From: Candidatus Anammoxibacter sp.
GTDB lineage: Bacteria; Planctomycetota; Brocadiia; Brocadiales; Anammoxibacteraceae
Length of the DNA: 64,000 nucleotides
Reading direction: 5' to 3'
Assembly: GCA_021777105.1 (NCBI GenBank)
Contig: JAIQZQ010000121.1
Span: forward strand, 19,761 to 83,760
Numbering within the stretch: position 1 is the stretch's first letter; each line of letters starts with the position of its first letter. A program made the position numbers and the translations under genes. Positions 34,539-43,040 of the stretch are shown here, one piece after another. The notes under the pieces are model-generated. The model did not search any database and was not told the DNA's origin. It saw only the letters and a list, made by a program, of their open reading frames with translations.

Positions 34539-34752
34539 AATTCCAGCTTTTCTCATTTTTTTTATTTCTATTAAAATCATCCACGGCGCTCAATTTACCT
34601 TTAAATTTCCCCCTTAACTCCCGCCAATCTTTTTTTGTCTCACTTTGATCATCAAGAACAATTATTTTAAGATGGGTATTTTCTTTAAAGTTCATTGATT
34701 TTTGTGGAATTATTTTTCCATAACTCCAGATTGCTTCAAAAGTTTGCAACAT
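34519..34752 (-). CDS. Antitoxin-like protein upstream of truncated PIN gene
   Basis: 77 residues. Central motif RGKFKGKLSAVDDFNRNKKNEK resembles the toxin-wrapping end of antitoxins paired with PIN toxins. The N-terminal half (LQTFEAIWSYGKIIPQKS) shows no firm domain. The gene is intact, but its toxin partner is only a 36-residue stub, so it is an orphan that might still neutralise related toxins. Confidence 0.6.
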   Translation of the reverse strand: MLQTFEAIWSYGKIIPQKSMNFKENTHLKIIVLDDQSETKKDWRELRGKFKGKLSAVDDFNRNKKNEKSWNYEHLCL

Positions 34753-35084
34753 AACAAGCGCTCCTTACAAAAATACATATCAATTGGATGTTTTCATTTT
34801 CTCAACTGCCTACATGAACACAGAACCGCTTGTCTGACCTCGTGAGAATAATCCCTAAATGGGATATAGTTTATGATAAAGACACTATGTGTCGTTTATT
34901 ATTGCTTTTAATCTTTTACTCGTCAAATGAATTATGTAGTTGTTTGGAGCTCGAAAAGAAAAGACCAAGTTATTTTTTTACGGGCTCTTAACGAAATTAG
35001 CCGCTAATTTACAGAGACATCCTTTAAACAGTGTTATAGGGCCGGGGTTGCTTTAACAGTCATTTCAATCAGGCTCATTCAACT

Positions 35085-35139
35085 CGTTCCAAAACTCCGA
35101 TTTTGGAACGCAATTGCCTTGGTAACTCCAGTTTACAGC
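35085..35139. repeat. Dispersed CGTTCCAAAACTCC repeat, copy 2
   Basis: Same unit as 34317-34373 with the intact palindromic core CGTTCCAAAA and TTTTGGAACG. Confidence 0.8.
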
Positions 35140-35298
35140 CTTTTTTTAAGCTCAAGCCAATTACCAACCGTCAACTGATTTTGCTCTCCGCTTTTACTTC
35201 AAAATTCGACATTCGCTTTTTTAACCCTCCGCTCTCCGCTCTAAACATTTCCACTGGCAAACAACCTGAATCAATTGTTATAATCTTGCATAAAAATA

Positions 35299-35357
35299 AG
35301 TGGCACAGGCATCCAGCCTGTGATCAATTGAAACGCCGGCTGGATGCCTGTGCCACT
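35299..35357. repeat. REP-like hairpin AGTGGCACAGGCATCCAGCC
   Basis: Perfect 20-bp arms at 35299-35318 and 35338-35357 around a 19-base loop. The same word AGTGGCACAGGCATC recurs at about 63787-63801. Similar to small extragenic palindromes. Confidence 0.85.
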
Positions 35358-35413
35358 ATTTATATGAATTTTAGAATCGTTCAATTTAGGGGCTACTTTA
35401 ATAAAGGCATTAA

Positions 35414-36256
35414 ATGAACAAACTTTATAAAGAAATCCGCGGAATCGGCGTGCATAATGGGGAGCCTGTAAATCTAAGAATTTTTCACGCAGAAAAAGGC
35501 TCCGGTATTACGTTTATCAATACTAACCATCCCGATATAACAATTAAAGCGCGCCCTGAGAATTTAAAATCGGTTGATGGGTTAGTTTTAAATACATGCC
35601 TTGCTGTTGGCTATGCAATTGTTTGTACCACCGAGCATCTATTTTCAGCTTTATGGGCGTTAGGCATTTATGACGCGCATTTTGAGATAGATAGTGATGA
35701 GGTTCCAATACTGGACGGTTCAGCTTTAGAGTTTTATAACTTAATGAGAGATTTTAATTGTCCTGATAATCAAATCCCTGAACCTTTTTCAATAAAAGAT
35801 ACGATACGAGTTGAAGATAATGACGGCGCGTATATAGAGGCAACGCCTTATGACGGTTTTAAGATCGAATTTTCCATTGATTTCACAGGTTCGGTTATAG
35901 GGAAACAAGTTTTCGCATTTGAGCAGGGCAATGATGATTATGCAAAAGAGATCGCTAAAGCCAGAACTTTTGGGTTCATAAAATACCTGCCTGAAATGCA
36001 AAAACGAGGTTTGGCGTTCGGCTCATCATTGAAAAATTCATTAGCCGTTGACTTTGACGGCAAAAGTTATATAAATGAACCTCAGTTTAACGATGAAGCC
36101 GTAAGGCACAAAATACTTGATTTAATAGGCGATCTTCACATTATAGGAAAACCTGTAAAGGGCTTTTTTAAGGCCCATAAAGCGAGCCATTCTTTAAACG
36201 CCCAGTTAGCCGAAAAGATAGTTTCGGTAATGGGGAATAATCTTCCATCTAAATAA
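35414..36256 (+). CDS. lpxC: Second LpxC-family deacetylase
   Basis: 280 residues. A second LpxC homologue, clearly diverged from 28357-29232 but with the same active-site residues: CTTEHLFSALWALGIYD (Glu and zinc His), VRHKILDLIGDL (zinc His and Asp), KARTFGF, and HKASHSLNAQLAEK with the catalytic His. It also keeps the start IRGIGVHNGEPVNL. It may deacetylate UDP-3-O-acyl-GlcNAc or a related nucleotide such as a 3-amino or differently acylated form. It stands alone between repeat-rich gaps, outside the lipid A cluster. Confidence 0.92.
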   Translation: MNKLYKEIRGIGVHNGEPVNLRIFHAEKGSGITFINTNHPDITIKARPENLKSVDGLVLNTCLAVGYAIVCTTEHLFSALWALGIYDAHFEIDSDEVPILDGSALEFYNLMRDFNCPDNQIPEPFSIKDTIRVEDNDGAYIEATPYDGFKIEFSIDFTGSVIGKQVFAFEQGNDDYAKEIAKARTFGFIKYLPEMQKRGLAFGSSLKNSLAVDFDGKSYINEPQFNDEAVRHKILDLIGDLHIIGKPVKGFFKAHKASHSLNAQLAEKIVSVMGNNLPSK

Positions 36257-36780
36257 TTAGACATTCTGCCGGGATATTCTGCAATAAGCATTTTAGGCAA
36301 ATAGAAGCAGTTTTTAATTCTGTACAGTTAATACATTTGCAATGAAGTAAAAATTGTTTTTATAATTATTGGCGCTATAATTCAATATTTTCACTAATCT
36401 GCGCTAATATAAAAAAGCAAAAGCAATTTATGCCGCAAAGTCGGAAAGACACAAAAAACACGAAAAAAGCAAAAGCATTTCTAACGGATGGCGGATGAGG
36501 AAGGGCAAAAGGGAATTAACCTCAGATATTCACTATAGTAAAAGAGAACATTATGAGTGTAAAAGTCTTTAAGAATCGTGATTAGTCTTTATACTCTGTA
36601 GTTTCACTTAAGCATGCCCATTTAGATGCTAATCTAGTAGGCCGGGATTGGGCTATTATTACGCTATTTGTGGGCGTTTTTATCTTTTTCAGGCCGTAAA
36701 ACAAGCTTTTAACTTGCGCAAAGGTTTAATAGATGATACAATCTTTCGATTATTAGAAATAAGGCTGGAGAAGTTAATTG
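36257..36780. other. Gene-free stretch before a strong terminator
   Basis: No open frame is convincing. An imperfect inverted repeat (GAGTGTAAAAGTCT near 36556 and AGTCTTTATACTCT near 36583) and GC-richer segments precede the terminator at 36781-36840. The layout would fit a long 3' untranslated region of lpxC or a separate small RNA; no known RNA family is recognised. Confidence 0.4.
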
Positions 36781-36840
36781 AAGGCCGAATTGGCGAAAAC
36801 GGTTATTTCCCGTTTTGGCGCTGATTCGGCCTTTTTTTTT
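36781..36840 (+). terminator. Strong intrinsic terminator
   Basis: AAGGCCGAAT-TGGCG-AAAACGG pairs with CCGTTTT-GGCGC-ATTCGGCCTT, followed by a run of T. The nearest upstream gene ends about 520 bases earlier. Confidence 0.85.
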
Positions 36841-36888
36841 TAAAGCAAATTGCCTTATTTTAAAGGGTTGGAATGGGTTATAAATCGC

Positions 36889-36916
36889 TTGACAGGCAGC
36901 GTAATTGTGTTAGAAT
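36889..36916 (+). promoter_or_regulatory. Predicted promoter of the nusA operon
   Basis: A consensus TTGACA (36889-36894) and TAGAAT (36911-36916) with 16-base spacing directly after the terminator. The leader to the nusA ATG would be about 270 bases, long enough for NusA autoregulation. An open frame inside the leader (36873-37082) has no coding character. Confidence 0.7.
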
Positions 36917-37191
36917 AATCGTTTTGCGCGCCCCTGACGGCTGTTTGCCTATGTTGTTTAAAGTTTGTTTGGTTGCGATTTATTTAGCAACCGGCGCATA
37001 TGGCTTGCGGGTAGCGCAAATTGGCGCGTTGCGCAAGCTGTTTTATGATTGTTTACATTATTGCATAATATGCAAAAATTGATTACATTAAAGATTCAGT
37101 GAGAGTTACAGTATGTAATGAAAAATTCATGTCTTTTAATGTGGTTTTAACAGTTTTATTCGAAGTTGCGGCTTCTTAGGAACCTTATTAA

Positions 37192-38568
37192 ATGGATAGC
37201 GAAGCTATATTACGATTAGTTGATAGTCTGCACAGGGACAAGAATATTGACAAGGAGGCCGTTTTTTCAGGAATTGAGGCCGCTTTGATCTCCGCTGCCA
37301 GGAAACATTACAGAACGCAGGATGATATTTGCGTTAATATAGACAGGAAAACGGGCGATATAACGGTTGAGGGCGGCGGTTTTCCAATTGATCCAGGTGA
37401 ACTGGGCAGGATAACGGCGCAAACCGCGAAGCAGGTGATTATTCAAAAAGTGAGGGAAGCGGAGTGTGACACTATTTTTAATGATTTCATGGATAGGAAG
37501 GGCACGATAATAAGCGGCGTTGTTCGCAGGTTTGAAGGGCCTAACATGTGTGTTGATTTGGGCAAGGCAGAGGGGTTGTTAAGGAAGTCGGCCCAGATTT
37601 TCGGCGAATATTACCGCGTGGGCGAAAGGGTAAGGGCTTTAATAGTAGACGTTAAAAAGGTGTCAAGCAAAGCCAGGGTAATTTTATCGCGAACTCACAA
37701 AGATTTTGTCAGGTGTTTGTTTGAGCTTGAAGTCCCTGAAATATCGGAACAGGTTATTGAGATAAAAGGCATTGCGCGCGAATCAGGGCACAGGACAAAG
37801 ATAGCTGTTGCTTCGTCGGACGAAAATGTCGATTGTGTAGGGGCGTGCGTGGGTGTTAGGGGCGTGCGTATTAAGAGCGTTGTGGATGAGCTTAACGGAG
37901 AGAAGATTGATATTGTAAAGTGGAGCGATGAGCCTGAGGAGTTGTTGCCTAACGCTTTAAAACCCGCAGGAGTATCCGGCATTGTGTTGTCGGCTGATAA
38001 CAGGTCGGCTTCAGTTATTGTGCCTGACGAGCAATTTTCGCTGGCTATCGGCAAAAGGGGGCAGAACGTTCGTTTGGCCTCGGTGTTGACTGACTGGAAT
38101 CTGGACATTATAACCGAGTCGCAATTTGAGCAAAGCGGAGGAGAGGGCGGCATTGATGAAGACAACAAGGAAGGAAGACGGCAATCCTTAGCGCCTTCCG
38201 TAAGCGCTGGAAATTCGCAAAACTCGGAACCTGAGACGCAAAATGTGGCCGTGGAAGAGCCGAACGAGGAACAGGCGCAGTCGGCTGAAGAGGTTGTTCA
38301 TGGAGAGATTACTGAAGAATCCAGGGATGAACCTGAAGAATCAGTGGAAGAACAAGAAGAACAAGATGCGGAACCTGAAAGGGTTGAGCCGCAAATCAGC
38401 GCGGGGGATAGCGTTGAAGAAGTGGAACAAAGCGCGGAAGTTAACGATGTTGTTCAAGACGCGGAACCTGAAGCGGGTGTTGAGGAAACCGTGGAAATTA
38501 ACGCGGAAGATAATGAAGGGACTGAAGGGGAATTGGCTGAGCAGGAAGCCGGGGATAATAACAATTAA
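37192..38568 (+). CDS. nusA: Transcription termination/antitermination protein NusA
   Basis: 458 residues. An N-terminal RNA polymerase-binding domain (about 1-125) precedes S1 (GVVRRFEGPNMCVDLGKAEGLL), KH1 and KH2 domains; SRTHKDFVRCLFELEVPEI, CVGVRGVRIKSVVDELNGEKIDIV and VPDEQFSLAIGKRGQNVRLAS are the classic signatures. After about residue 325 the protein becomes a 130-residue Glu-rich low-complexity tail instead of acidic repeats. First gene of nusA-infB-DUF503-rbfA; the rimP gene that usually leads this operon is absent. Confidence 0.96.
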   Translation: MDSEAILRLVDSLHRDKNIDKEAVFSGIEAALISAARKHYRTQDDICVNIDRKTGDITVEGGGFPIDPGELGRITAQTAKQVIIQKVREAECDTIFNDFMDRKGTIISGVVRRFEGPNMCVDLGKAEGLLRKSAQIFGEYYRVGERVRALIVDVKKVSSKARVILSRTHKDFVRCLFELEVPEISEQVIEIKGIARESGHRTKIAVASSDENVDCVGACVGVRGVRIKSVVDELNGEKIDIVKWSDEPEELLPNALKPAGVSGIVLSADNRSASVIVPDEQFSLAIGKRGQNVRLASVLTDWNLDIITESQFEQSGGEGGIDEDNKEGRRQSLAPSVSAGNSQNSEPETQNVAVEEPNEEQAQSAEEVVHGEITEESRDEPEESVEEQEEQDAEPERVEPQISAGDSVEEVEQSAEVNDVVQDAEPEAGVEETVEINAEDNEGTEGELAEQEAGDNNN

Positions 38569-38585
38569 GGCAAAAGGTTGTTGAA

Positions 38586-41087
38586 ATGGGAAAAATGAGA
38601 ATAAGCATATTTGCTAAAGAGCTGGGCATTAAAAGCTCTGAAATAATTAAAAAGTGCCAGGAAAAGGGATTTGACAAGGTCCATCACCATGCAAATACCC
38701 TAGAAGATGATCAGGTGGAAGTTTTAAGGCAACTTTTTAAAAGCCCTGCTGCGGCAGTTGAAACGAAACCCGCGCAAGTGAAACCTGCTGCGGCAGTTGA
38801 GACGAAACCAGCACAAGCGAAACCTGCTGCGGCAGTTGAAACTAAACCCGCGCAAGCTAAACCTGTGGCGGCAGTTGAAACGAAACCCGCGCAAGCGAAA
38901 CCTGCTGCGGCAGTTGGAACTAAACCCGCGCATACCAGACCCGCAGCTCCTGTAAAAGCGGAAGGAAGGCCCAGCGGTCCGAATGTAGGCGGAAGGCAAT
39001 TTGACAATAAAGGCAAAAGTAACGATGGACAAAAAACTCAACCTCAATCTGGAAATGTAAAACGGTTTATAAAAATACAACCAAACAGAGGCGGGCCAAC
39101 CAGATTTAATAAACAGCAGCCGCCACGCGCTGGAGGCGGAGCCGGCGGAACTGGAACTGGAACTGTATCGGGCGGCGGCGGAACTGGGTCGGGAGGCGGC
39201 GGTTTTACCAAGGATAAAGGAAAGAAAGGCGGCGGCAGGGGCTTCTCGCAAGGGGGGCGCCGCGGGTACAATAGATTTCAACAAAGGGAACGCAAGCCTG
39301 AAAAACAGCCGGTAATTGAGCGATCAAAGGATATTCAGATTGTGCTGCCTATTTCCGTCAAGGATTTAAGCAATAAATTAGGTGTAAAGGTTAATGAAAT
39401 TATAGCTAAATTATTGTTGGAAAACAGCATCCGCGCGACTGTAAACCAAAACGTTGATAGAGATATTGTGGAGATGTTGGGGATTGATTATGGGTTTGAG
39501 ATAGAAATTAAAGAGGCCAGCTCTGTTGAGGAAGATTTTATTGCGCAAAAGCAGGCCGGCAAAGCGGAGGATATGGTTGAGCGAACTCCGATCGTGGCGT
39601 TCCTTGGTCATGTAGACCATGGAAAAACTTCGCTCCTTGACAGTATTAGAAAGACAAATGTGGCCACCGGGGAAGCCGGCGGTATCACTCAGCACATGGG
39701 CGCGTATTACGTTGAGGCAAACGGCAAACGCGTAATATTTCTTGACACTCCGGGGCATGAGGCTTTTACGGCGATGAGGGCTCGCGGGGCTGATGTGACT
39801 GATGTTGTTGTGCTTGTGGTCGCGGCGGACGACGGTGTTATGCCGCAGACAGAGGAGGCTCTTGATCACGCGAAAGCGGCAAATGTTCCAATATTGGTGG
39901 CTATTAACAAGGTTGACAAACCCGGCGCCAATGTTTTAAAGGTGAAGCAGCAACTTGCTACGCTCGAATTGTCGCCGGAAGAGTGGGGCGGCAGCACTCA
40001 GGTTGTTGAGACTTCGGCCATCTCCGGACAAGGGCTGGACGAATTGATAGAGAAGTTGCTGCTTGAAGCCGAAATTCTTGACCTTAAATACAACCCGAAA
40101 AATGACGCAAGCGGTATTGTGCTTGAGGCGCAGATACATGGCGGAAAAGGCGTTATGGCAAATGTTTTGGTAAGGGACGGCATTTTAAAACTGGGTGACA
40201 ATATTTTTTGCGGGCATACATACGGCAAAGTTCGCGCGATGTTTACAGACAGAGGTGTTCCCGTTAAACAAAGCGGGCCTGAAGCTCCGCTTTTAATTTC
40301 AGACTTTTCCGACGTGCCAAATGCGGGCGACCGGTTTTACGTTGTTGATGATATTTCAAAGGCAAAGGATATTGCGCTTCAAAAACAGGAAAAATCAAGG
40401 GAATCCGATCTTGCGGACCGCATCCATGTTACGCTTGACAATCTCTTCTCAAAAATTGAGGAGGATAATATCAAGGAGATCAGGGTTATTTTAAAGGCTG
40501 ATTTTAAAGGCTCTGTCGAGGTGTTAAAGAAGACCGTCGAAGGGCTTTCTATCGGCGAGATAAATATCAGGGCCATTCATGTCGGTGTGGGCAACATTAC
40601 CGAGTCTGATGTGTTGCTTGCGGACGCTTCAGACGCGATTGTCATCGGATTTTGTGTTAATCCAGACGATAAAGGGCGCGTTATGGCCGATGAAAAAGGC
40701 GTTGAGATAAGGTTATACAAAGTTATATACGACGTTACCAAGGATATTGAGGCCGCTATGGAGGGTATGCTGGAGCCTGAAAAACGCGATCAGGTGATAG
40801 GGCATGTAGAGATTCAGAGATTGTTCAAGATATCAAGGTTGGGCAATATTGCGGGTTGTTTTGTTAAAAGCGGCAAGATTACAAGGAATTCACTTGTCAG
40901 GCTAATAAGGGATAATGTTGTTTTGCATAGCGGTAAACTGGATTCTTTAAGAACTGACAAAGACTCCTCCAAAGAGGTAAAAGCCGGATTTGAGTGCGGG
41001 GTTAAGATATCGGGATTCAACGACATTAAGATTGGCGATATAATAGAAGCGTATGAGATACAGACTATTGCAAGGTCGCTAAAATAA
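38586..41087 (+). CDS. infB: Translation initiation factor IF-2
   Basis: 833 residues. The N-terminal IF2N motif (ISIFAKELGIKSSEIIKKCQ) is followed by five tandem 13-residue repeats (AVETKPAQ-KPAA) at about 54-118, a Gly/Arg-rich linker to about 235, and a second IF2N (LPISVKDLSNKLGVKVNEI). The GTPase has GHVDHGKT, DTPGHEAF and NKVDKPG, with C-terminal domains after. Places initiator tRNA on the 30S subunit. It starts 17 bases after nusA. Confidence 0.97.
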   Translation: MGKMRISIFAKELGIKSSEIIKKCQEKGFDKVHHHANTLEDDQVEVLRQLFKSPAAAVETKPAQVKPAAAVETKPAQAKPAAAVETKPAQAKPVAAVETKPAQAKPAAAVGTKPAHTRPAAPVKAEGRPSGPNVGGRQFDNKGKSNDGQKTQPQSGNVKRFIKIQPNRGGPTRFNKQQPPRAGGGAGGTGTGTVSGGGGTGSGGGGFTKDKGKKGGGRGFSQGGRRGYNRFQQRERKPEKQPVIERSKDIQIVLPISVKDLSNKLGVKVNEIIAKLLLENSIRATVNQNVDRDIVEMLGIDYGFEIEIKEASSVEEDFIAQKQAGKAEDMVERTPIVAFLGHVDHGKTSLLDSIRKTNVATGEAGGITQHMGAYYVEANGKRVIFLDTPGHEAFTAMRARGADVTDVVVLVVAADDGVMPQTEEALDHAKAANVPILVAINKVDKPGANVLKVKQQLATLELSPEEWGGSTQVVETSAISGQGLDELIEKLLLEAEILDLKYNPKNDASGIVLEAQIHGGKGVMANVLVRDGILKLGDNIFCGHTYGKVRAMFTDRGVPVKQSGPEAPLLISDFSDVPNAGDRFYVVDDISKAKDIALQKQEKSRESDLADRIHVTLDNLFSKIEEDNIKEIRVILKADFKGSVEVLKKTVEGLSIGEINIRAIHVGVGNITESDVLLADASDAIVIGFCVNPDDKGRVMADEKGVEIRLYKVIYDVTKDIEAAMEGMLEPEKRDQVIGHVEIQRLFKISRLGNIAGCFVKSGKITRNSLVRLIRDNVVLHSGKLDSLRTDKDSSKEVKAGFECGVKISGFNDIKIGDIIEAYEIQTIARSLK
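38746..38940 (+). repeat. Five tandem 39-bp units in infB
   Basis: In-frame 39-base units encode AVETKPAQ(V/A)KP(A/V)A four times and a diverged fifth. Near-identity between neighbours at the DNA level points to recent slippage or unequal exchange in the linker of IF-2. Confidence 0.85.
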
Positions 41088-41114
41088 AAGAGCGGTATTT
41101 TCATTACTTGTTTT

Positions 41115-41140
41115 TATCCCCTCAGGGGATAATTCTCACT
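41115..41140. repeat. Short dispersed palindromic repeat, copy 3 (inverted)
   Basis: TATCCCC-TCA-GGGGATAATT then CTCACT, inverted relative to 22695-22720 and 34842-34866. Confidence 0.6.
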
Positions 41141-41180
41141 AAGGCAGCCAAGCAGCCAAGTGTTCATTTATCTTTGTAAA

Positions 41181-41462
41181 ATGATTGTAGGCGTTTTAAG
41201 CATAAGGTTGGCAATAAGGCAATCGCAGTCTCTTAAAGACAAACGAAGGATAATTAAAAGTCTCAAAGATCGCGTCAGGAATAAATTCAATGTGTCTATT
41301 GCGGAAACAGGTATGCAGGACAACAGGCAAAGCGCAATAATCGGGGTTGCCATGGTTGGATCGGGCAGGCGGTTTGTGAATGGGACGTTGTCGAATGTCA
41401 TAAATTTACTTGATATGTTTCCTCATGCGGAACTTGTGGATTATGATATGGAATTTTTATAA
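41181..41462 (+). CDS. DUF503 (YlxP-like) protein
   Basis: 93 residues of the YlxP/DUF503 family: MIVGVLSIRLAIRQSQSLKDKRRIIKSLKDRVRNKFNVSIAETG, split over a ferredoxin-like fold. The family is nearly always encoded between infB and rbfA, as here, and is thought to act in ribosome maturation, although its reaction is not known. ATG 41181 is chosen over an upstream start at 41160 because the family begins at this Met. Confidence 0.9.
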   Translation: MIVGVLSIRLAIRQSQSLKDKRRIIKSLKDRVRNKFNVSIAETGMQDNRQSAIIGVAMVGSGRRFVNGTLSNVINLLDMFPHAELVDYDMEFL

Positions 41463-41593
41463 ATACCATATTCCGTATATAAGGTCTCAGTTGTTGTATC
41501 AACCTGCCGCGTAGACTCTCTTTTGCTTTTTTTAGCCTGTTTTGTTAAGATATATTTTTTGAAAACGGCGGATTACAGGCAAAGGAAATAGCT

Positions 41594-41983
41594 ATGGGCG
41601 GCAGAAGAACAAAAAAAATCGCGGAAGCGATAAAAAAAGAGATCAGCAGTGTTATTGTGCATGAATTAAACGATCCGCGAGTGGGCTTTATAACTGTTAC
41701 TAAAGTGGAATTGTCAAGCGATATGAGAAGGGCTAAGGTGTTCGTCTCGGTGCTTGACGAGTTGACTGAGAAGACAAGTATACACGGTCTTAAAAACGCC
41801 CGAAGTTTTATACAAAGCGAAGTTGCCCGCCGCCTGAACTTTCGTTACACTCCTATACTATCATTTCAGGTTGACGAGACATTAAAGAAAATGGCGCATA
41901 TGAATGAGCTGATGTCCGAATTGGAGCTTGGCGGCGATGACGATGATCATGACGACTTTGACGATGAGCTTTACAAAGAATAA
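41594..41983 (+). CDS. rbfA: Ribosome-binding factor A
   Basis: 129 residues. Type II KH-fold protein needed for 16S rRNA 5'-end maturation. Typical stretches: RTKKIAEAIKKEISSVI, LNDPRVGFITVTKVELSSDMRRAKVFVSVL and the C-terminal LNFRYTPILSFQVDETLKKMAHMNEL. It ends in an unusual Asp-rich tail (DDDDHDDFDDE). Last recognisable gene of the nusA operon. Confidence 0.96.
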   Translation: MGGRRTKKIAEAIKKEISSVIVHELNDPRVGFITVTKVELSSDMRRAKVFVSVLDELTEKTSIHGLKNARSFIQSEVARRLNFRYTPILSFQVDETLKKMAHMNELMSELELGGDDDDHDDFDDELYKE

Positions 41984-42083
41984 CAATTCAGGATATTTCC
42001 CCCTACATTTATAACGGATTTTATAAAAATTAAATTTAATGGCAAATATTTATAATTGATTAAAATAAGGCAGTGATATTGTT

Positions 42084-42956
42084 ATGGATAATTTAACTTT
42101 AGGGTTACCAAAAGGAAGTTTGCAGGAGTCTACTGTAGAGATGATGGCCAGGGCTGGTTTCAAGGTTTATATAAGCAGCAGATCTTATTACCCAACTATT
42201 GACGATTCTGAACTTTCGGCCCGTCTTGTGCGTCCGCAGGATATGTCAAGGTATGTTGGCAAGGGAATTATAGACGCCGGTTTAACAGGCATGGACTGGG
42301 TTGAGGAGGACGGCTCTGATGTGATGGAGGTAGTCAAACTTGTTTACGCTAAACAACAAATGAGCAAAGTAAGGTGGGTGTTGGCTGTGCCGGAAGATTC
42401 CAATATCGCCACGGTTAAAGATCTTCAGGGAAAGAGGATATCCACTGAATTGGTAAAAGTCACTAAAAACTACCTTAAAAAGAACGGTGTTGAAGCTGAG
42501 GTTGAGTTTTCGCACGGCGCGACCGAGGCCAAAGCTCCGGAATTGGTTGACGCTATTGTGGAATTGACGGAGACCGGATCAAGCTTGCGCGCAAACAAGC
42601 TTAAGATAATTGACACGGTTATGGATTCAGTAACCGTTTTTATTGCAAACAAGACAGCGTGGAACGATAAGTGGAAACGCGAAAAGATTGAAAACCTCGC
42701 TATGTTGTTTGAGGGTGCGATAATAGCCAACAGCATGGTTGGTTTAAAAATGAACGTGCCTAACGAATGTCTTGACAAAGTGTTGGAGAAACTCACCGCT
42801 CTTAGAAAACCCACTATTTCGCCGCTATCTGAAGATGCCGGGTATGATATTGACACTGTGATGGACGAGAAGTCCGCGCGTGTGCTCATTCCAGAGCTGA
42901 AAAGGGCCGGAGCTGAAGGCATTATTGAGTATCCTTTGAACAAAGTTGTAATATAG
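42084..42956 (+). CDS. hisG: ATP phosphoribosyltransferase (long form)
   Basis: 290 residues. Condenses ATP with PRPP in the first step of histidine synthesis. GLPKGSLQESTVEMM begins the fold, DAGLTGMDWVEE is the mid-domain motif, and VDAIVELTETGSSLRANKLK contains the PRPP loop. The C-terminal 75 residues form the ACT-like regulatory domain of the long, histidine-inhibited type (PTISPLSEDAGYDIDTVMDE), so HisZ is not needed. No other his genes nearby. Confidence 0.97.
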   Translation: MDNLTLGLPKGSLQESTVEMMARAGFKVYISSRSYYPTIDDSELSARLVRPQDMSRYVGKGIIDAGLTGMDWVEEDGSDVMEVVKLVYAKQQMSKVRWVLAVPEDSNIATVKDLQGKRISTELVKVTKNYLKKNGVEAEVEFSHGATEAKAPELVDAIVELTETGSSLRANKLKIIDTVMDSVTVFIANKTAWNDKWKREKIENLAMLFEGAIIANSMVGLKMNVPNECLDKVLEKLTALRKPTISPLSEDAGYDIDTVMDEKSARVLIPELKRAGAEGIIEYPLNKVVI

Positions 42957-42983
42957 CGCGCCCGCATTTTTGTCAGTGAGTCC

Positions 42984-43028
42984 GGCAAAATCCCCAAATA
43001 ATTTTAATCAAATCCAGGGGGTTTTGCC
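42984..43028. terminator. Hairpin between hisG and TPR gene
   Basis: GGCAAAATCCCC and GGGGGTTTTGCC form a 12-bp stem with one mismatch. It ends 12 bases before the next ATG and lacks a T-tract, so it could be a terminator, an attenuating leader structure or a repeat. Confidence 0.5.
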
Positions 43029-43040
43029 CAAATAAACGCC

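Larger units (their letters stand above)
34753..35413. other. Repeat-filled gap upstream of second lpxC
   Basis: 660 bases without a supported gene. It holds AGTGAGAATAATCCC-AAAT-GGGATA (34842-34866), an AAGACCAAGTTATTT piece (34962-34976), copy 2 of the CGTTCCAAAACTCC repeat (35085-35139) and a perfect hairpin element (35299-35357). An open frame at 35103-35417 crosses these repeats and is not considered a gene. Confidence 0.65.

Noticed and set aside
35103..35417. Possible 104-residue gene before lpxC copy 2
   Set aside because: It runs through two dispersed repeats including a perfect hairpin and has no recognisable domain.
36873..37082. 69-residue frame in the nusA leader
   Set aside because: It spans the predicted promoter and has no ribosome site or family match.
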